From contig JACKDR010000011.1 in NCBI GenBank assembly GCA_020633495.1, forward strand, positions 124,001-188,000: a stretch of DNA of 64,000 nt. The letters run 5' to 3'. Positions 9,169 to 16,196 of this stretch are shown here, one piece after another. A program made the translations under genes and the position numbers. Origin of the DNA: Kofleriaceae bacterium. GTDB lineage: Bacteria; Myxococcota_A; Polyangia; Haliangiales; Haliangiaceae. The notes under the pieces are model-generated. The model did not search any database. It saw nothing but the letters and a program-made list of their open reading frames with translations, and had not been told where the DNA came from. The stretch's first letter is position 1. Every line of letters starts with the position of its first letter.

Positions 9169-10314
9169 CTACGGCGGCGGCACGCCGCCGGGCCGACGCC
9201 GCGCGTACTCCTCGGCGCACAGCGCCGGCCAGCGCCCGGTGACGCCGAGCGCGCCGGCGTCCTGGACGCACGCGGTCCACGCCGCCAGCGCGGTCTCGTT
9301 GAGCGGATCGGCGTAGGTCGCCAGCGTGTCGCAGTAGGCGTCGACCGCGTCGTCGCCCTTGTCGAAGACGCTGGTCGGGATCGGGATGGTGAGCGTGGTC
9401 GCCGCGAACCGCGCGTAGAGCTGCCCGGTGCGCGCCGCCACCGCGATCGAGCCCTCGGGCGCCAGCGCGACCAGCTGCGGATCGTCGAGGACGCGCCGGT
9501 AGGCGTCGATGGCCTGGCGCAGCGCGCCCTGCAGCGCGCCGATCCAGCGCTGCACCGCGAGCGTCATGCGCGCGCTGTCGCCGAGCGGGAACTCCGGCAC
9601 CGGCACCGCCGAGAACGCCTCGGCGCGGGCGTCGGCCAGGGCGAGGAGCGCGCGGGACGCCGCGGTCGCGACCTCGGCGGCGGTGACGTCGCCCAGCGCC
9701 GCCGGCGCGGGCGCGGCCGGCGCGGGTGGCGCGGGCGCGCCCGGCGGTGGGGGCGACGGCGCGGGCGCGGCGTCGGTGGAGGCCGGCGCCACGCCGTCGG
9801 GACCCGCGGTCCCGGCGTCGACCGCGCCACCATCGACCCCGGCGTCGCTCGCGGGCGGTGCGTCGAGCACCGGCGTCACCGGCGCCAGGATCGCGCCGCC
9901 GTCCCATAGCGACACCGCCGCGGACAGATGCTCCATCGCCTGCGCCGCGCGCTCGTCGCGCGGCGTCACCGACCACAGCGCCGCGGCCTTGAAGCCGCAG
10001 GCCGTGACGTCGGCGGTCCGCGACTCCGCGGCCAGACACAGCCCCGTCACCGCCCCCGGGCACGACGCCTCCCACAGCAGCGCGCCGAGCTCGGCCTCGG
10101 CGACCAGCCGGGTCGCGGGCGCCGCCGTCGCGACCGCCTGCAGCCGCGCCTCGGCCGCCGCGATGCGGGCGTCGAGCTCCGGATCTGGCGCCGTCGGCAC
10201 CACGGCGCCCCCGGTGGTCGTCGTCGGCGCCTTCGCGCCGCCGCAGCCCGCGCCGATCGCGACCGCCGCGACGAGCCCGCCCGCGAGGACCACCAGCTGA
10301 GCCATCGGCCGCAT
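9169..10314 (-). CDS. hypothetical lipoprotein
   Basis: This 381-residue protein starts at the ATG at 10314 (MRPMAQLVV). A signal peptide ends in an AIGAGC lipobox, so an exported lipoprotein is expected. An alternative start is the ATG at 10305. A coiled-coil-prone Ala/Glu region follows (about residues 45-75), then an Ala/Pro-rich linker around residue 185 that probably spans the periplasm or envelope, and a C-terminal globular part with two or three Cys. I do not recognise the family. It is divergent from the Cys-rich lipoprotein at 10448, with about 130 bp between starts that must hold both promoters. Confidence 0.65.
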   Translation of the reverse strand: MRPMAQLVVLAGGLVAAVAIGAGCGGAKAPTTTTGGAVVPTAPDPELDARIAAAEARLQAVATAAPATRLVAEAELGALLWEASCPGAVTGLCLAAESRTADVTACGFKAAALWSVTPRDERAAQAMEHLSAAVSLWDGGAILAPVTPVLDAPPASDAGVDGGAVDAGTAGPDGVAPASTDAAPAPSPPPPGAPAPPAPAAPAPAALGDVTAAEVATAASRALLALADARAEAFSAVPVPEFPLGDSARMTLAVQRWIGALQGALRQAIDAYRRVLDDPQLVALAPEGSIAVAARTGQLYARFAATTLTIPIPTSVFDKGDDAVDAYCDTLATYADPLNETALAAWTACVQDAGALGVTGRWPALCAEEYARRRPGGVPPP

Positions 10315-10447
10315 CCGTCGCGAGCATAGCGCGCGCGCCGCCGCCGCAGGGCGCCGCGCCGGCTCGCAGCTGCTCGCATCCCCCGACGACCACCGCGGCG
10401 CCGTCGCCGCTGGCGCCGCCGCGCCGCCGACATGCGACCATGGACCC

Positions 10448-11134
10448 ATGCGCACGCGAACGACGGCCGTCGCCTGTCACGCCATCGCAACGCTCGCCGC
10501 CGGCCTGCTGCTCCTCGCCTGCGGCAGCGAGCGCCGCCCCGCCCCACCGAGCACCGGCGCCGGCACCGCCGCCGCCACGACCGGCACCGGCGCTGGCGCT
10601 GGCACCGCCGCCGCCGGGCCTGGCGACGCCTCGACCGCCACCGGCGACGCCTGCACCAGCGCCGACGACTGCGCCCTGTCGTGCCGGTCCTCGGGCACCG
10701 ACTGCTGCGGCGACCTCTGCGAGTGCCGCATCCCGTACAACAAGGAGCACCTCGCCGCGCTCGAGGCCGAGATCGACGCCACCTGCCCCGCCGATCCCGC
10801 GTGCCCCGTCGCCGACTGCGACCGCCCCGCGATGCTCGCCGTGCCCGGCTGCCAGGGCGGCGCCTGCGTCGTCGTCGACGTCCCGCGCCCGACCCCGTGC
10901 GACCACGACGACGACTGCGTCTTCGCGTGCCCCGAGGTCGGCAGCTGCTGCGCCGCCCCGTGCGCCCCGTGCGACCACGCCGTCCACCGCGACGACTTCG
11001 CCGCCGCCCAGCGCTGGCACGACGACAACTGCGGCGGCGCCCGGTGCATCCAGGCCAAGTGCGCGCCGCCGGCGCACATGAGCGAGCCCCGCTGCCAGGA
11101 TCACCGCTGCGTCGTCGTGACCGTCCACCCCTGA
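10448..11134 (+). CDS. cysteine-rich lipoprotein with two tandem Cys modules
   Basis: This 228-residue exported protein has the signal peptide MRTRTTAVACHAIATLAAG and a LLLLAC lipobox. An Ala/Gly/Thr linker leads to two successive modules of about 75 residues. Each has CxxxDDC at its start, a cluster of paired Cys, a Cys-rich middle and a closing C-x4-CVVV. Module 1 runs about residues 69-142 and module 2 about 149-225, so the gene looks internally duplicated. Many disulphides are expected. The single-module paralogue at 40729-41310 shares the pattern. Function is unknown; such small Cys-rich lipoproteins are common on myxobacterial outer membranes. Confidence 0.75.
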   Translation: MRTRTTAVACHAIATLAAGLLLLACGSERRPAPPSTGAGTAAATTGTGAGAGTAAAGPGDASTATGDACTSADDCALSCRSSGTDCCGDLCECRIPYNKEHLAALEAEIDATCPADPACPVADCDRPAMLAVPGCQGGACVVVDVPRPTPCDHDDDCVFACPEVGSCCAAPCAPCDHAVHRDDFAAAQRWHDDNCGGARCIQAKCAPPAHMSEPRCQDHRCVVVTVHP

Positions 11135-11198
11135 CCGGCCGCCGCCGGGCGCCGCCCAGACCGCGCCGGACCGCTCGACATCGGCCAGGGGACGCCCG

Positions 11199-11903
11199 AT
11201 GATGCGCCCCATGCTGCCCCGCGCGCGCCACCATGCCGTCCGGCTCGCCCTCGTCGCCACCGGCGGCCTCGCCGCCAGCGTCGCGGCCACCGCCTGCGAC
11301 CTGCGGTCCCCGCCGGCCTCCGCCGGCCACGACAAGCCCGGCGCCACCGCCGCCACCGGCGCCGGAACCGCGTCCGGAACCGCCGCCGCGGCCGCCGACC
11401 AGCCGGCCACGCCGCCTGCCGCGCCGCCCACCGGCCAGCCCGCTGCGCCGCCCACCGGCCAGCCCGCCACGCCGCCCGCGGCGCCGCCCACCGGCCAGCC
11501 CGCCGCCGACCGCCCGCCCCCCGGACCGCCCGGCGAGCCCACCGCGCCCGACACCGTCGTCACCCACGACGACTTCGGTCCGCGCGGGGTGACCACCTTC
11601 GGCGCCCCCGTCGTCGCCGGCGGCATGGACCCCTCGCTCGCCATGCGCTTCGTGCGGCGCGCCCAGCCCCAGCTCGAGGCCTGCTACCTCACCGCGCTCA
11701 AGAGCAACCCCAAGCTCGCCGGCACCGTCGAGGTGACCTTCATCGTCAACCCCATCGGCCGCGTCACCCAGGCCGAAGGCACCGGCGTCGACGCCAGCGT
11801 CGCGACCTGCGTCAGCGACGTCGTGAAGAAGATCCAGTTCCCTTCACTCGAGGGCCAGATCGCCAAGGTCCTGGTGCCGATCACGTACAAGCCGCCCACG
11901 TAG
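11199..11903 (+). CDS. AgmX/PglI C-terminal domain lipoprotein
   Basis: This 234-residue protein has a signal peptide and an ATAC lipobox near residue 33. A Pro-rich linker with repeated APPTGQP units runs about residues 66-105. The C-terminal domain (about 140-234) has RRAQPQLEACYLTALKSNP, VNPIGRV and a late Cys (ATCVSDV). That is the AgmX/PglI C-terminal, TonB-like domain common in myxobacteria and first named from a gliding-motility gene. A role in envelope energy transduction or motility is inferred from the family only. The Pro-rich stretch probably spans the periplasm. It lies just upstream of the tmRNA promoter on the same strand. Confidence 0.8.
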   Translation: MMRPMLPRARHHAVRLALVATGGLAASVAATACDLRSPPASAGHDKPGATAATGAGTASGTAAAAADQPATPPAAPPTGQPAAPPTGQPATPPAAPPTGQPAADRPPPGPPGEPTAPDTVVTHDDFGPRGVTTFGAPVVAGGMDPSLAMRFVRRAQPQLEACYLTALKSNPKLAGTVEVTFIVNPIGRVTQAEGTGVDASVATCVSDVVKKIQFPSLEGQIAKVLVPITYKPPT

Positions 11904-11909
11904 CCACCC

Positions 11910-11938
11910 TTGACCGTGCCCCACCCCGGCCCCATAGT
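11910..11938 (+). promoter_or_regulatory. putative sigma-70-type promoter of tmRNA
   Basis: TTGACC (11910-11915) and CATAGT (11933-11938) are separated by exactly 17 bp and end about 40 bp upstream of the mature tmRNA. Matches to consensus are 5/6 and 4/6. Transcription would begin near 11945, leaving a leader of about 33 nt to be removed by RNase P. There is no other promoter-like pair in this short gap. Confidence 0.55.
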
Positions 11939-11945
11939 GCCGGTT

Positions 11946-11963
11946 CGGGCTCACCGGAGCCCG
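11946..11963 (+). other. perfect 7-bp hairpin in the pre-tmRNA leader or terminator of the AgmX gene
   Basis: CGGGCTC pairs with GAGCCCG around the loop ACCG. No T-run follows. If the promoter at 11910 is right, the hairpin forms at the very 5' end of the precursor tmRNA; otherwise it may end transcription of the upstream lipoprotein gene. Confidence 0.4.
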
Positions 11964-11977
11964 CTGATCTCTGACAA

Positions 11978-12334
11978 GGGGGCGTAACGGTTTCGACGGG
12001 GATGACCACGTTCGAGCTGCGCGCCGTGGCGCCCCTGGCCACGTAAAAAGGGGCAAACCATGCAACTGCGAACGATAACGCTGTTGCTCTCGCTGCCTGA
12101 TTAAACACCAGGTAACGACGGTGACCTGAGCTTCCGTCTGTAGCCCAGGCTCACCGACACAATCAGACTGGACCTCCTGACCCGCTGGCGCATGGAGGTC
12201 GAGACATAGTCAGCTGCTCACACCGCGAGGCCGCCCTCCGCCGCTCGGTGTGAAAAGCCCAAACGGAGCGGCTACGCGCGAAGACGCTCGTCCCGAAGCA
12301 TTCTCGGACCCGGGTTCGACTCCCGGCGCCTCCA
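11978..12334 (+). ncRNA. ssrA: transfer-messenger RNA (tmRNA)
   Basis: The RNA starts GGGGGCGTAACGGTTTCGAC, the conserved tmRNA 5' end, and finishes with a T-arm GGGTTCGACTCCC and CGCCTCC. Ends 11978-11984 and 12327-12333 form a 7-bp acceptor stem with a G-U at the third pair, the alanine identity element. The discriminator is A12334, and CCA is not encoded. The tag reading frame starts at GCA 12053 and encodes ANHATANDNAVALAA before TGA at 12098; the ALAA end is the usual proteolysis signal. With SmpB it rescues stalled ribosomes and tags the nascent peptide. The 3' end serves as the attachment site of an island. Confidence 0.97.
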
Positions 12335-12342
12335 CTTACATT
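12314..12342 (+). repeat. attL: 29-bp direct repeat, left copy
   Basis: The copy begins GTTCGACTCCCGGCGCC, covers the tmRNA T-arm and acceptor 3' strand, and continues eight bases past the discriminator. It is identical to 15278-15306. Confidence 0.88.
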
Positions 12343-12627
12343 CCTGAACCAGCCCCTGTGCTACGGGCTGTGCCAAGCGCGACGACCTGACCACCTGACT
12401 TCGGGTTGATGCGCACCTTCGAGACCGCGGCGCAGAGCCGCGGCCAGTGGTCCGCGCGGTCGTAGACCGCGAACGCATCCCCGTTGGCTGTAGAGGTTGC
12501 GGATGGTGTGCGGGGCGAGCTTGGTCGCGGTCCGCAGCTTGTGGACCCAGTCGGTCGGGTGCTTGGGCCGCACGTTCGCGACCAGCATCGAGCCCAGGTG
12601 AGGCACGACGAACCGCAGCGAATGCAG
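12336..12627 (-). pseudogene. tyrosine integrase remnant
   Basis: In the frame down from 12606, residues such as PHLGSMLVANVRPKH, DWVHKLRTATKLAPHT and IRNLYS resemble the N-terminal core-binding domain of phage-type tyrosine integrases. That frame is closed upstream by a stop at 12628-12630, loses similarity after about 12484 and ends at 12361. The catalytic Arg-His-Arg-Tyr domain is absent. Another minus frame stays open to a TAA at 12336-12338, directly at the tmRNA end. The place beside attL, pointing at it, is where an integrase is expected. The family assignment rests on a short stretch. Confidence 0.55.
12350..12370 (+). terminator. possible hairpin terminator after tmRNA
   Basis: CAGCCC (12350-12355) pairs with GGGCTG (12365-12370) over a 9-nt loop, 16 nt past the tmRNA end. 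No T-run follows. As it lies inside the island, it would be a terminator brought by the element. Confidence 0.3.
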
Positions 12628-12785
12628 TCAGTTCCATGACTCGTCGATCCTGCCCGAGACCTGGGGCCGGTGCGAAACAAGCGTTGTGAACGCCTCCCGC
12701 GAGATTTCTCCAGACAGTGTCTCGCGAATCTGGGATGGGCCTAGCCGCGTGGCGATTGCGCTACCCTGCCCGCGCTACCTCGCCC

Positions 12786-13349
12786 ATGTACTCCCTGGTC
12801 CAGATCGACAAGCACTCGTTCGACACCACAATCGAGCACTTCTCGTTCCCGCCCTTCCACCGGATCGAAGACATGGGTGAGCTGACGAAGTTGAGCTTCC
12901 TGCCGCGGCTCAGGTCCGCCACGTTTACCGGAACCGGCCTCGACGATCGCGGTCTCCTGGGCGTCTGCGGCGCATCCACGATCGAGAACCTCGACCTCCA
13001 GGACACGAAGGTCTCGAACGATGGCCTCGCGTGCCTCGCGCGCTTGCCCAATCTGCGACACCTGCGTCTCAAGGACAACCGTCAGCTGACGAACGCATGC
13101 ATCCCGACCATTCTCCAACTCCGCGCGCTGGTCGATCTCCAGGTTCACGAGACCTCGATCGATCAGGCCGGCGTGAACCAGCTCGTCACGCTCTCGAACC
13201 TGCGAGACCTCTGCGTCTACGTCGAGGACGACAACTACTCATTCGAGGAATTGCTTCAGCTGTCGGCCCGGATGCCGCGCTGCACCATCCTTGCCAAAGG
13301 GCGAGGTGAATTCCTCGGCGGCGCGTTCGAAGGGACATGGACGCGATGA
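12786..13349 (+). CDS. leucine-rich-repeat protein (island cargo)
   Basis: This 187-residue protein is read from the ATG at 12786; the frame is open from 12717 but the extra residues look non-coding. At least three LRR/RNI-type units are visible: IENLDLQDTKVSNDG, LRHLRLKDNRQLTN and LVDLQVHETSIDQAG, at roughly 24-residue spacing. No signal peptide is seen, so it is probably cytoplasmic. LRR proteins bind other proteins; the partner is unknown. Its stop overlaps an ATG at 13346 (ATGA), so a downstream gene is translationally coupled. The pair is cargo of the ssrA island, and base composition is lower in GC than in neighbouring genes. Confidence 0.65.
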   Translation: MYSLVQIDKHSFDTTIEHFSFPPFHRIEDMGELTKLSFLPRLRSATFTGTGLDDRGLLGVCGASTIENLDLQDTKVSNDGLACLARLPNLRHLRLKDNRQLTNACIPTILQLRALVDLQVHETSIDQAGVNQLVTLSNLRDLCVYVEDDNYSFEELLQLSARMPRCTILAKGRGEFLGGAFEGTWTR

Positions 13350-13698
13350 CGACGAATGACGACCGTATCCTTCGACTCCCTCAGCTGATGAGCTCGAGCG
13401 ACGCACTCGCGCGCTGGCCACGCTCGACGCCATTCTGGTGCGCGGAATGGGAGTCCGGCCGATCGACCTCGGCCTTCTCGTGGGTTTGCCTCCGACGCTT
13501 GTCGCTCATGCGCACGAACCCACGTTCAGCCCGGCCGACACGAGCTACGTTGGGTGGAGCGAGCGCGGCGGCATCTGGCGGCGCTGGAGTGTCGAGCTCC
13601 CGGGCGGGGACGATCCTGATGGGTCCGAAGGAAGCATCGCGGCGGTTCCGCTGATCGCTGATAGCTATGTGGTGTTCAGCGAGCGCGAGCCCGCGTGA
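13346..13698 (+). pseudogene. small hypothetical protein coupled to the LRR gene, frameshifted
   Basis: The ATG at 13346 overlaps the LRR stop and reads MTTNDDRILRLPQ, then turns unlike protein. Another frame carries DELERRTRALATLDAILV and then GMGVRPIDLGLLVGLPP, ending VVFSEREPA at 13698. The two join sensibly if one base is missing near 13386, giving about 118 residues. Without the repair, only the GTG-started piece 13438-13698 (86 residues) is available. I do not recognise the family. Pairing with the LRR gene suggests a two-gene cargo module. Confidence 0.45.
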
Positions 13699-13725
13699 CG
13701 AGACAACGACGAGATCTGTCGAACA

Positions 13726-14314
13726 TCAGATCCAGCTGGGCACGTCGATCTCGGACTCGTTGACGCCCAGCACATCGCGTTCGATGCGATGCAAGTTGGC
13801 GACGTACTTCGGCAAGTCAGGCGCACGCGCGTCGCCGCTGAAGTTGTCAACTGCGCTACGGAAGCGATCGGTGAGCACGTCGTGCGGAACGAGGCCGAGA
13901 TCGACCATCGCGGCGATATCGGTCAGGTCGTTGTCGTTGAGCCGTTTGAGCTTGCTGACGACGACGTCGACGACGTCGAGAACGCCAGCTCGAAGTGCTT
14001 CAGCGAACCGCAGCGAGCGAGCAAGTGCCAACTGGGCGGCCAGGCCAGGAACGGAATCCCGTTACGGACGATCTCGATGTAGAGGCGGCGGCGCGCGCGC
14101 ACCTCTGTGCCTGCGCCGGCGATCGCGAGGAGGCGTTGCTGCGTCTCAGCGGACAGTTCGATCGTCTCCAGCACGTCGCTGTCCTTCGTGCCGCGCACGT
14201 ACGGCGTCTGGAGATCAGCGCCGTGGACCCGATGATGCGAAGCGGGATCTTGGACGTGCCGGGCCAGGTCCAGCGGTCATCGATCTCGTGGAGGAAGTCT
14301 TCAATCAGCGACAC
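13726..14314 (-). pseudogene. DUF6036-like nucleotidyltransferase (AbiEii/MNT type), two frameshifts
   Basis: Three frames together give a coherent protein of about 195 residues. Frame 1 from the GTG at 14314 reads MSLIEDFLHEIDDRW to RIIGSTAL. Frame 2 has RGTKDSDVLETIELS to WHLLAR. Frame 3 has VLDVVDVVVSKLKR and ends SEIDVPSWI. GST(AL) and DSD at the usual spacing are the catalytic motif of the nucleotidyltransferase fold; such proteins act as AbiEii or MNT-type toxins. Joining needs one extra base near 14210 and one near 13985. The GTG start overlaps the last codons of the XRE gene, so the two are coupled. Inactive if the shifts are real; intact if they are assembly errors. Confidence 0.7.
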
Positions 14315-15089
14315 GGGCAGCCTTCAGCGCGGCGGCGAAGTCAGCGGGGTTGAGCCCGGTCACGATGCCCCAACGATGCGAGATCGGTGAAGCGGCGGCG
14401 CGCACTTCCTCCAACGTCTTCTTGGTGCGGATCGTCGCGTCGAGGATGTCCGTCGCGGTCGGTTTGCGCGATCGCGCCGGCACACTCTCGAGGAACGCTT
14501 CGAGCACCACCACCGCCCGGCGGTAGAGCTGTGCCCAGTGTCGGGGTAGCGAGGCGTCCAGCCCACCGCGAAGCGCTTCCAGCGTGTTCTCCACCAGCCA
14601 ACCAACGCGATTGTCGAGCCCTACCTCCGCGAGTCGCGCACCGAGTTTGCGGAAGTTCACTTGATCGACGTTCCGGACGAGCACCGGCGCAATGGCGCTC
14701 ACCAGACGTGGGGTACCGGCGACGAGCGCCTCGCGGACGACGTCGTTGACCTCATCCAGGCGCTCGCTCGGAAGGACGTCGTCGCGCTCCTGGAGGTGGA
14801 GAGCGCCGAGCCGAGCCAGCGCGTTCTGCAGCTCGGCGGACTCGTCACGCTCGGCCGACGGCACGAAGTACGAGAGGGGCACGTTGAAGAGCTTCAGGAT
14901 CACCAGAAGCTGCTCGGCCGTGAACGAGCCGGCGCCGCGCTCGATCTCGCTCAGCCGGTTCTGCGAGAGATGCAGACGCTTCGACAGCTCCGCCTGGGTC
15001 CAGCGACGCGCCTTGCGGAGGTCACGGACCTTCGAGGCGATCGCCAGCCGGTCGGGCTGGAGAGGGTCGGCTTGGGCGGCGGCGGCCAT
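14301..15089 (-). CDS. XRE-family transcriptional regulator, probable antitoxin partner
   Basis: This 262-residue protein starts at the ATG at 15089. Residues about 14-70 form an XRE helix-turn-helix (KVRDLRKARRWTQAELSKR, then SQNRLSEIERG). The rest, about 190 residues, is helical with no domain I can name. It overlaps the following nucleotidyltransferase gene by 14 bp. Regulator followed by nucleotidyltransferase in one coupled operon is the layout of AbiE-like and MNT-type toxin-antitoxin pairs. Two perfect palindromes spanning the start codon region suggest it represses itself. As the downstream gene is frameshifted, it may now be an orphan antitoxin. Confidence 0.75.
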   Translation of the reverse strand: MAAAAQADPLQPDRLAIASKVRDLRKARRWTQAELSKRLHLSQNRLSEIERGAGSFTAEQLLVILKLFNVPLSYFVPSAERDESAELQNALARLGALHLQERDDVLPSERLDEVNDVVREALVAGTPRLVSAIAPVLVRNVDQVNFRKLGARLAEVGLDNRVGWLVENTLEALRGGLDASLPRHWAQLYRRAVVVLEAFLESVPARSRKPTATDILDATIRTKKTLEEVRAAASPISHRWGIVTGLNPADFAAALKAARVAD

Positions 15090-15126
15090 ATCGAGATTCC
15101 GATATAAATATCGATTCCCCGATATT
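15088..15126. promoter_or_regulatory. twin palindromic operators of the XRE regulator
   Basis: ATATCG-N6-CGATAT occupies 15088-15105 and AATATCG-N6-CGATATT occupies 15107-15126. Their centres are 20 bp apart, about two helical turns, so two dimers could bind the same face. The first overlaps the ATG at 15089. The AT-rich stretch between them is striking in this genome and probably includes the promoter. Autorepression is inferred. Confidence 0.65.
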
Positions 15127-15277
15127 GTGAGCCGCCCGCCCTGCCCTGTCAACGACGCGATCCTGCTGCCACGGCGCTGCCAGACCGCGGTCTCAGCGCC
15201 TGCGCCGGGGTCTCACGAGCGGGAGGCAAGTGCTCGATCATGCAGCGAACGACTCGTCATTGATGTGCCACCGCGGC

Positions 15278-15306
15278 GTTCGACTCCCGGCGCCTCCACT
15301 TACATT
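15278..15306 (+). repeat. attR: 29-bp direct repeat, right copy
   Basis: This copy is identical to 12314-12342 and consists of the 3' end of ssrA (part of the T-arm and acceptor strand) with no tmRNA body upstream. It is the original ssrA 3' end displaced by the integration event. Confidence 0.88.
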
Positions 15307-15316
15307 TCCAGCCGGC

Positions 15317-15338
15317 GGCTCGATCGGCCGATCGAGCC
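15317..15338. other. 22-bp perfect palindrome after attR
   Basis: GGCTCGATCGG followed by its exact complement lies 10 bp beyond attR. Before integration this would have followed ssrA directly, so it could be the original ssrA terminator stem; no T-run follows. A protein-binding site is the alternative. Confidence 0.4.
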
Positions 15339-15410
15339 ACGGCACCCGCGATGCGCACGATCGCGATCGGGGCCTCGGCGACGCACTTCGTCCAGCATGC
15401 CAAGGCGTGC

Positions 15411-15765
15411 TCAGTTTGCGTCGCACGGCTCCGCGCTGACGGCGTCCATCCACTCGACCGTGTGGCCGTCGAGCTCCTCTTGAATCGCGACATGGGTCAT
15501 CGCGGTCGTCGCGGTAGCTCCGTGCCAGTGCTTGACGCCCGGCGGGATCGTGACGACGTCGCCCGCCTCGATCGTCTGCTTCGATTCGCCCCACTGCTGC
15601 ACCCAGCCGGTCCCGCTGGTCACGATGAGCGTCTGCCCAAGGGGGTGCAGATGCCACACCGTTCGTGCGCCCGGTTCGAAGGTCACCGACGCCCCCGACG
15701 CCCGCGCCGGGTCGCCGTTCCTGAACTGGCGCTCCACATGAGCGACGCCCGTGAAGTGTTCGGAG
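15411..15765 (-). pseudogene. cupin-domain protein, 5' end apparently lost
   Basis: From APSEHFTG to the stop at 15411, about 115 residues match the cupins at 24948 and 25510. They share [37 protein letters not shown] and AMTHVAIQE, with metal-ligand His residues in both cupin motifs. Upstream of about 15765 the frame stays open but reads Arg/His-rich shadow sequence, and no convincing start is seen. On the other strand the same point begins a headless LysR gene, so a deletion or rearrangement probably joined two broken genes. If a start exists within the open frame the cupin could still be made. Confidence 0.55.
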
Positions 15766-16024
15766 GGTGCCGCGTGCGCGTCGAGGGCCAGATGACGGTC
15801 AACGGCGTCGACGAGGTGCTGGTCGCGGCACAGGAGGGCATCGGCTTCGTGCCGGAAGACCAGGCGGCGCCCTACACCGAGACCGGCGAGCTGGAGGTCG
15901 TCCTCGCCGACTGGTCGCAGCCGTTCACGGGCTTCCACCTCTACTACCCGAGCCGGAAGCAGTCATCGGCTGCCTTCTCGCTCATGGTCGACGCGTTGCG
16001 CTACCGCGCGCCCGCGCGTCGATG
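15752..16024 (+). pseudogene. LysR-type regulator, C-terminal fragment
   Basis: About 90 residues (GQMTVNGVDEVLVAAQEG, then IGFVPEDQAAPYTE, then GFHLYYPSRKQSSAAF) match the end of the LysR substrate-binding domain, in particular the FHLYYPSR motif. The DNA-binding domain and most of the effector domain are absent, and the frame upstream is the antisense of the cupin. It is a remnant; any residual translation would lack DNA binding. Confidence 0.7.
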
Positions 16025-16196
16025 ACGGAGGTCGACGACGCGCGTGGCCCGAGCCCGCCCGCCGTGCGGGTCGATCGCCGTCGACGGGCCCGTCACCCTG
16101 CTGGCCCGAGAACCGCGGGTCACACCGGTACGACAGGGCGCCGACTCGTTGCCAGGGGCACATCGAATCGATCTCGATCGGCGGGGCGCCGGGCGC

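Larger units (their letters stand above)
12314..15306. mobile_element. small genomic island integrated in the 3' end of ssrA
   Basis: A perfect 29-bp repeat at 12314-12342 (inside ssrA) and 15278-15306 bounds about 2.96 kb. The left copy completes the functional tmRNA; the right copy is the displaced original 3' end, lacking the rest of the gene. An integrase-like remnant lies next to the left copy, as usual for ssrA-targeting elements. Cargo is an LRR gene, a small overlapping gene, and an XRE regulator/nucleotidyltransferase pair. The cargo is less GC-rich than its surroundings. The dead integrase means it probably cannot excise unaided. Confidence 0.85.

Noticed and set aside
12272..12637. 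Open frame across the tmRNA 3' end
   Set aside because: It overlaps ssrA and only part of it resembles anything; it is non-coding across the RNA gene.
15278..15306. A possible tRNA at the right repeat
   Set aside because: Only part of a T-arm and an acceptor strand are present; it is a displaced ssrA end, not a tRNA.
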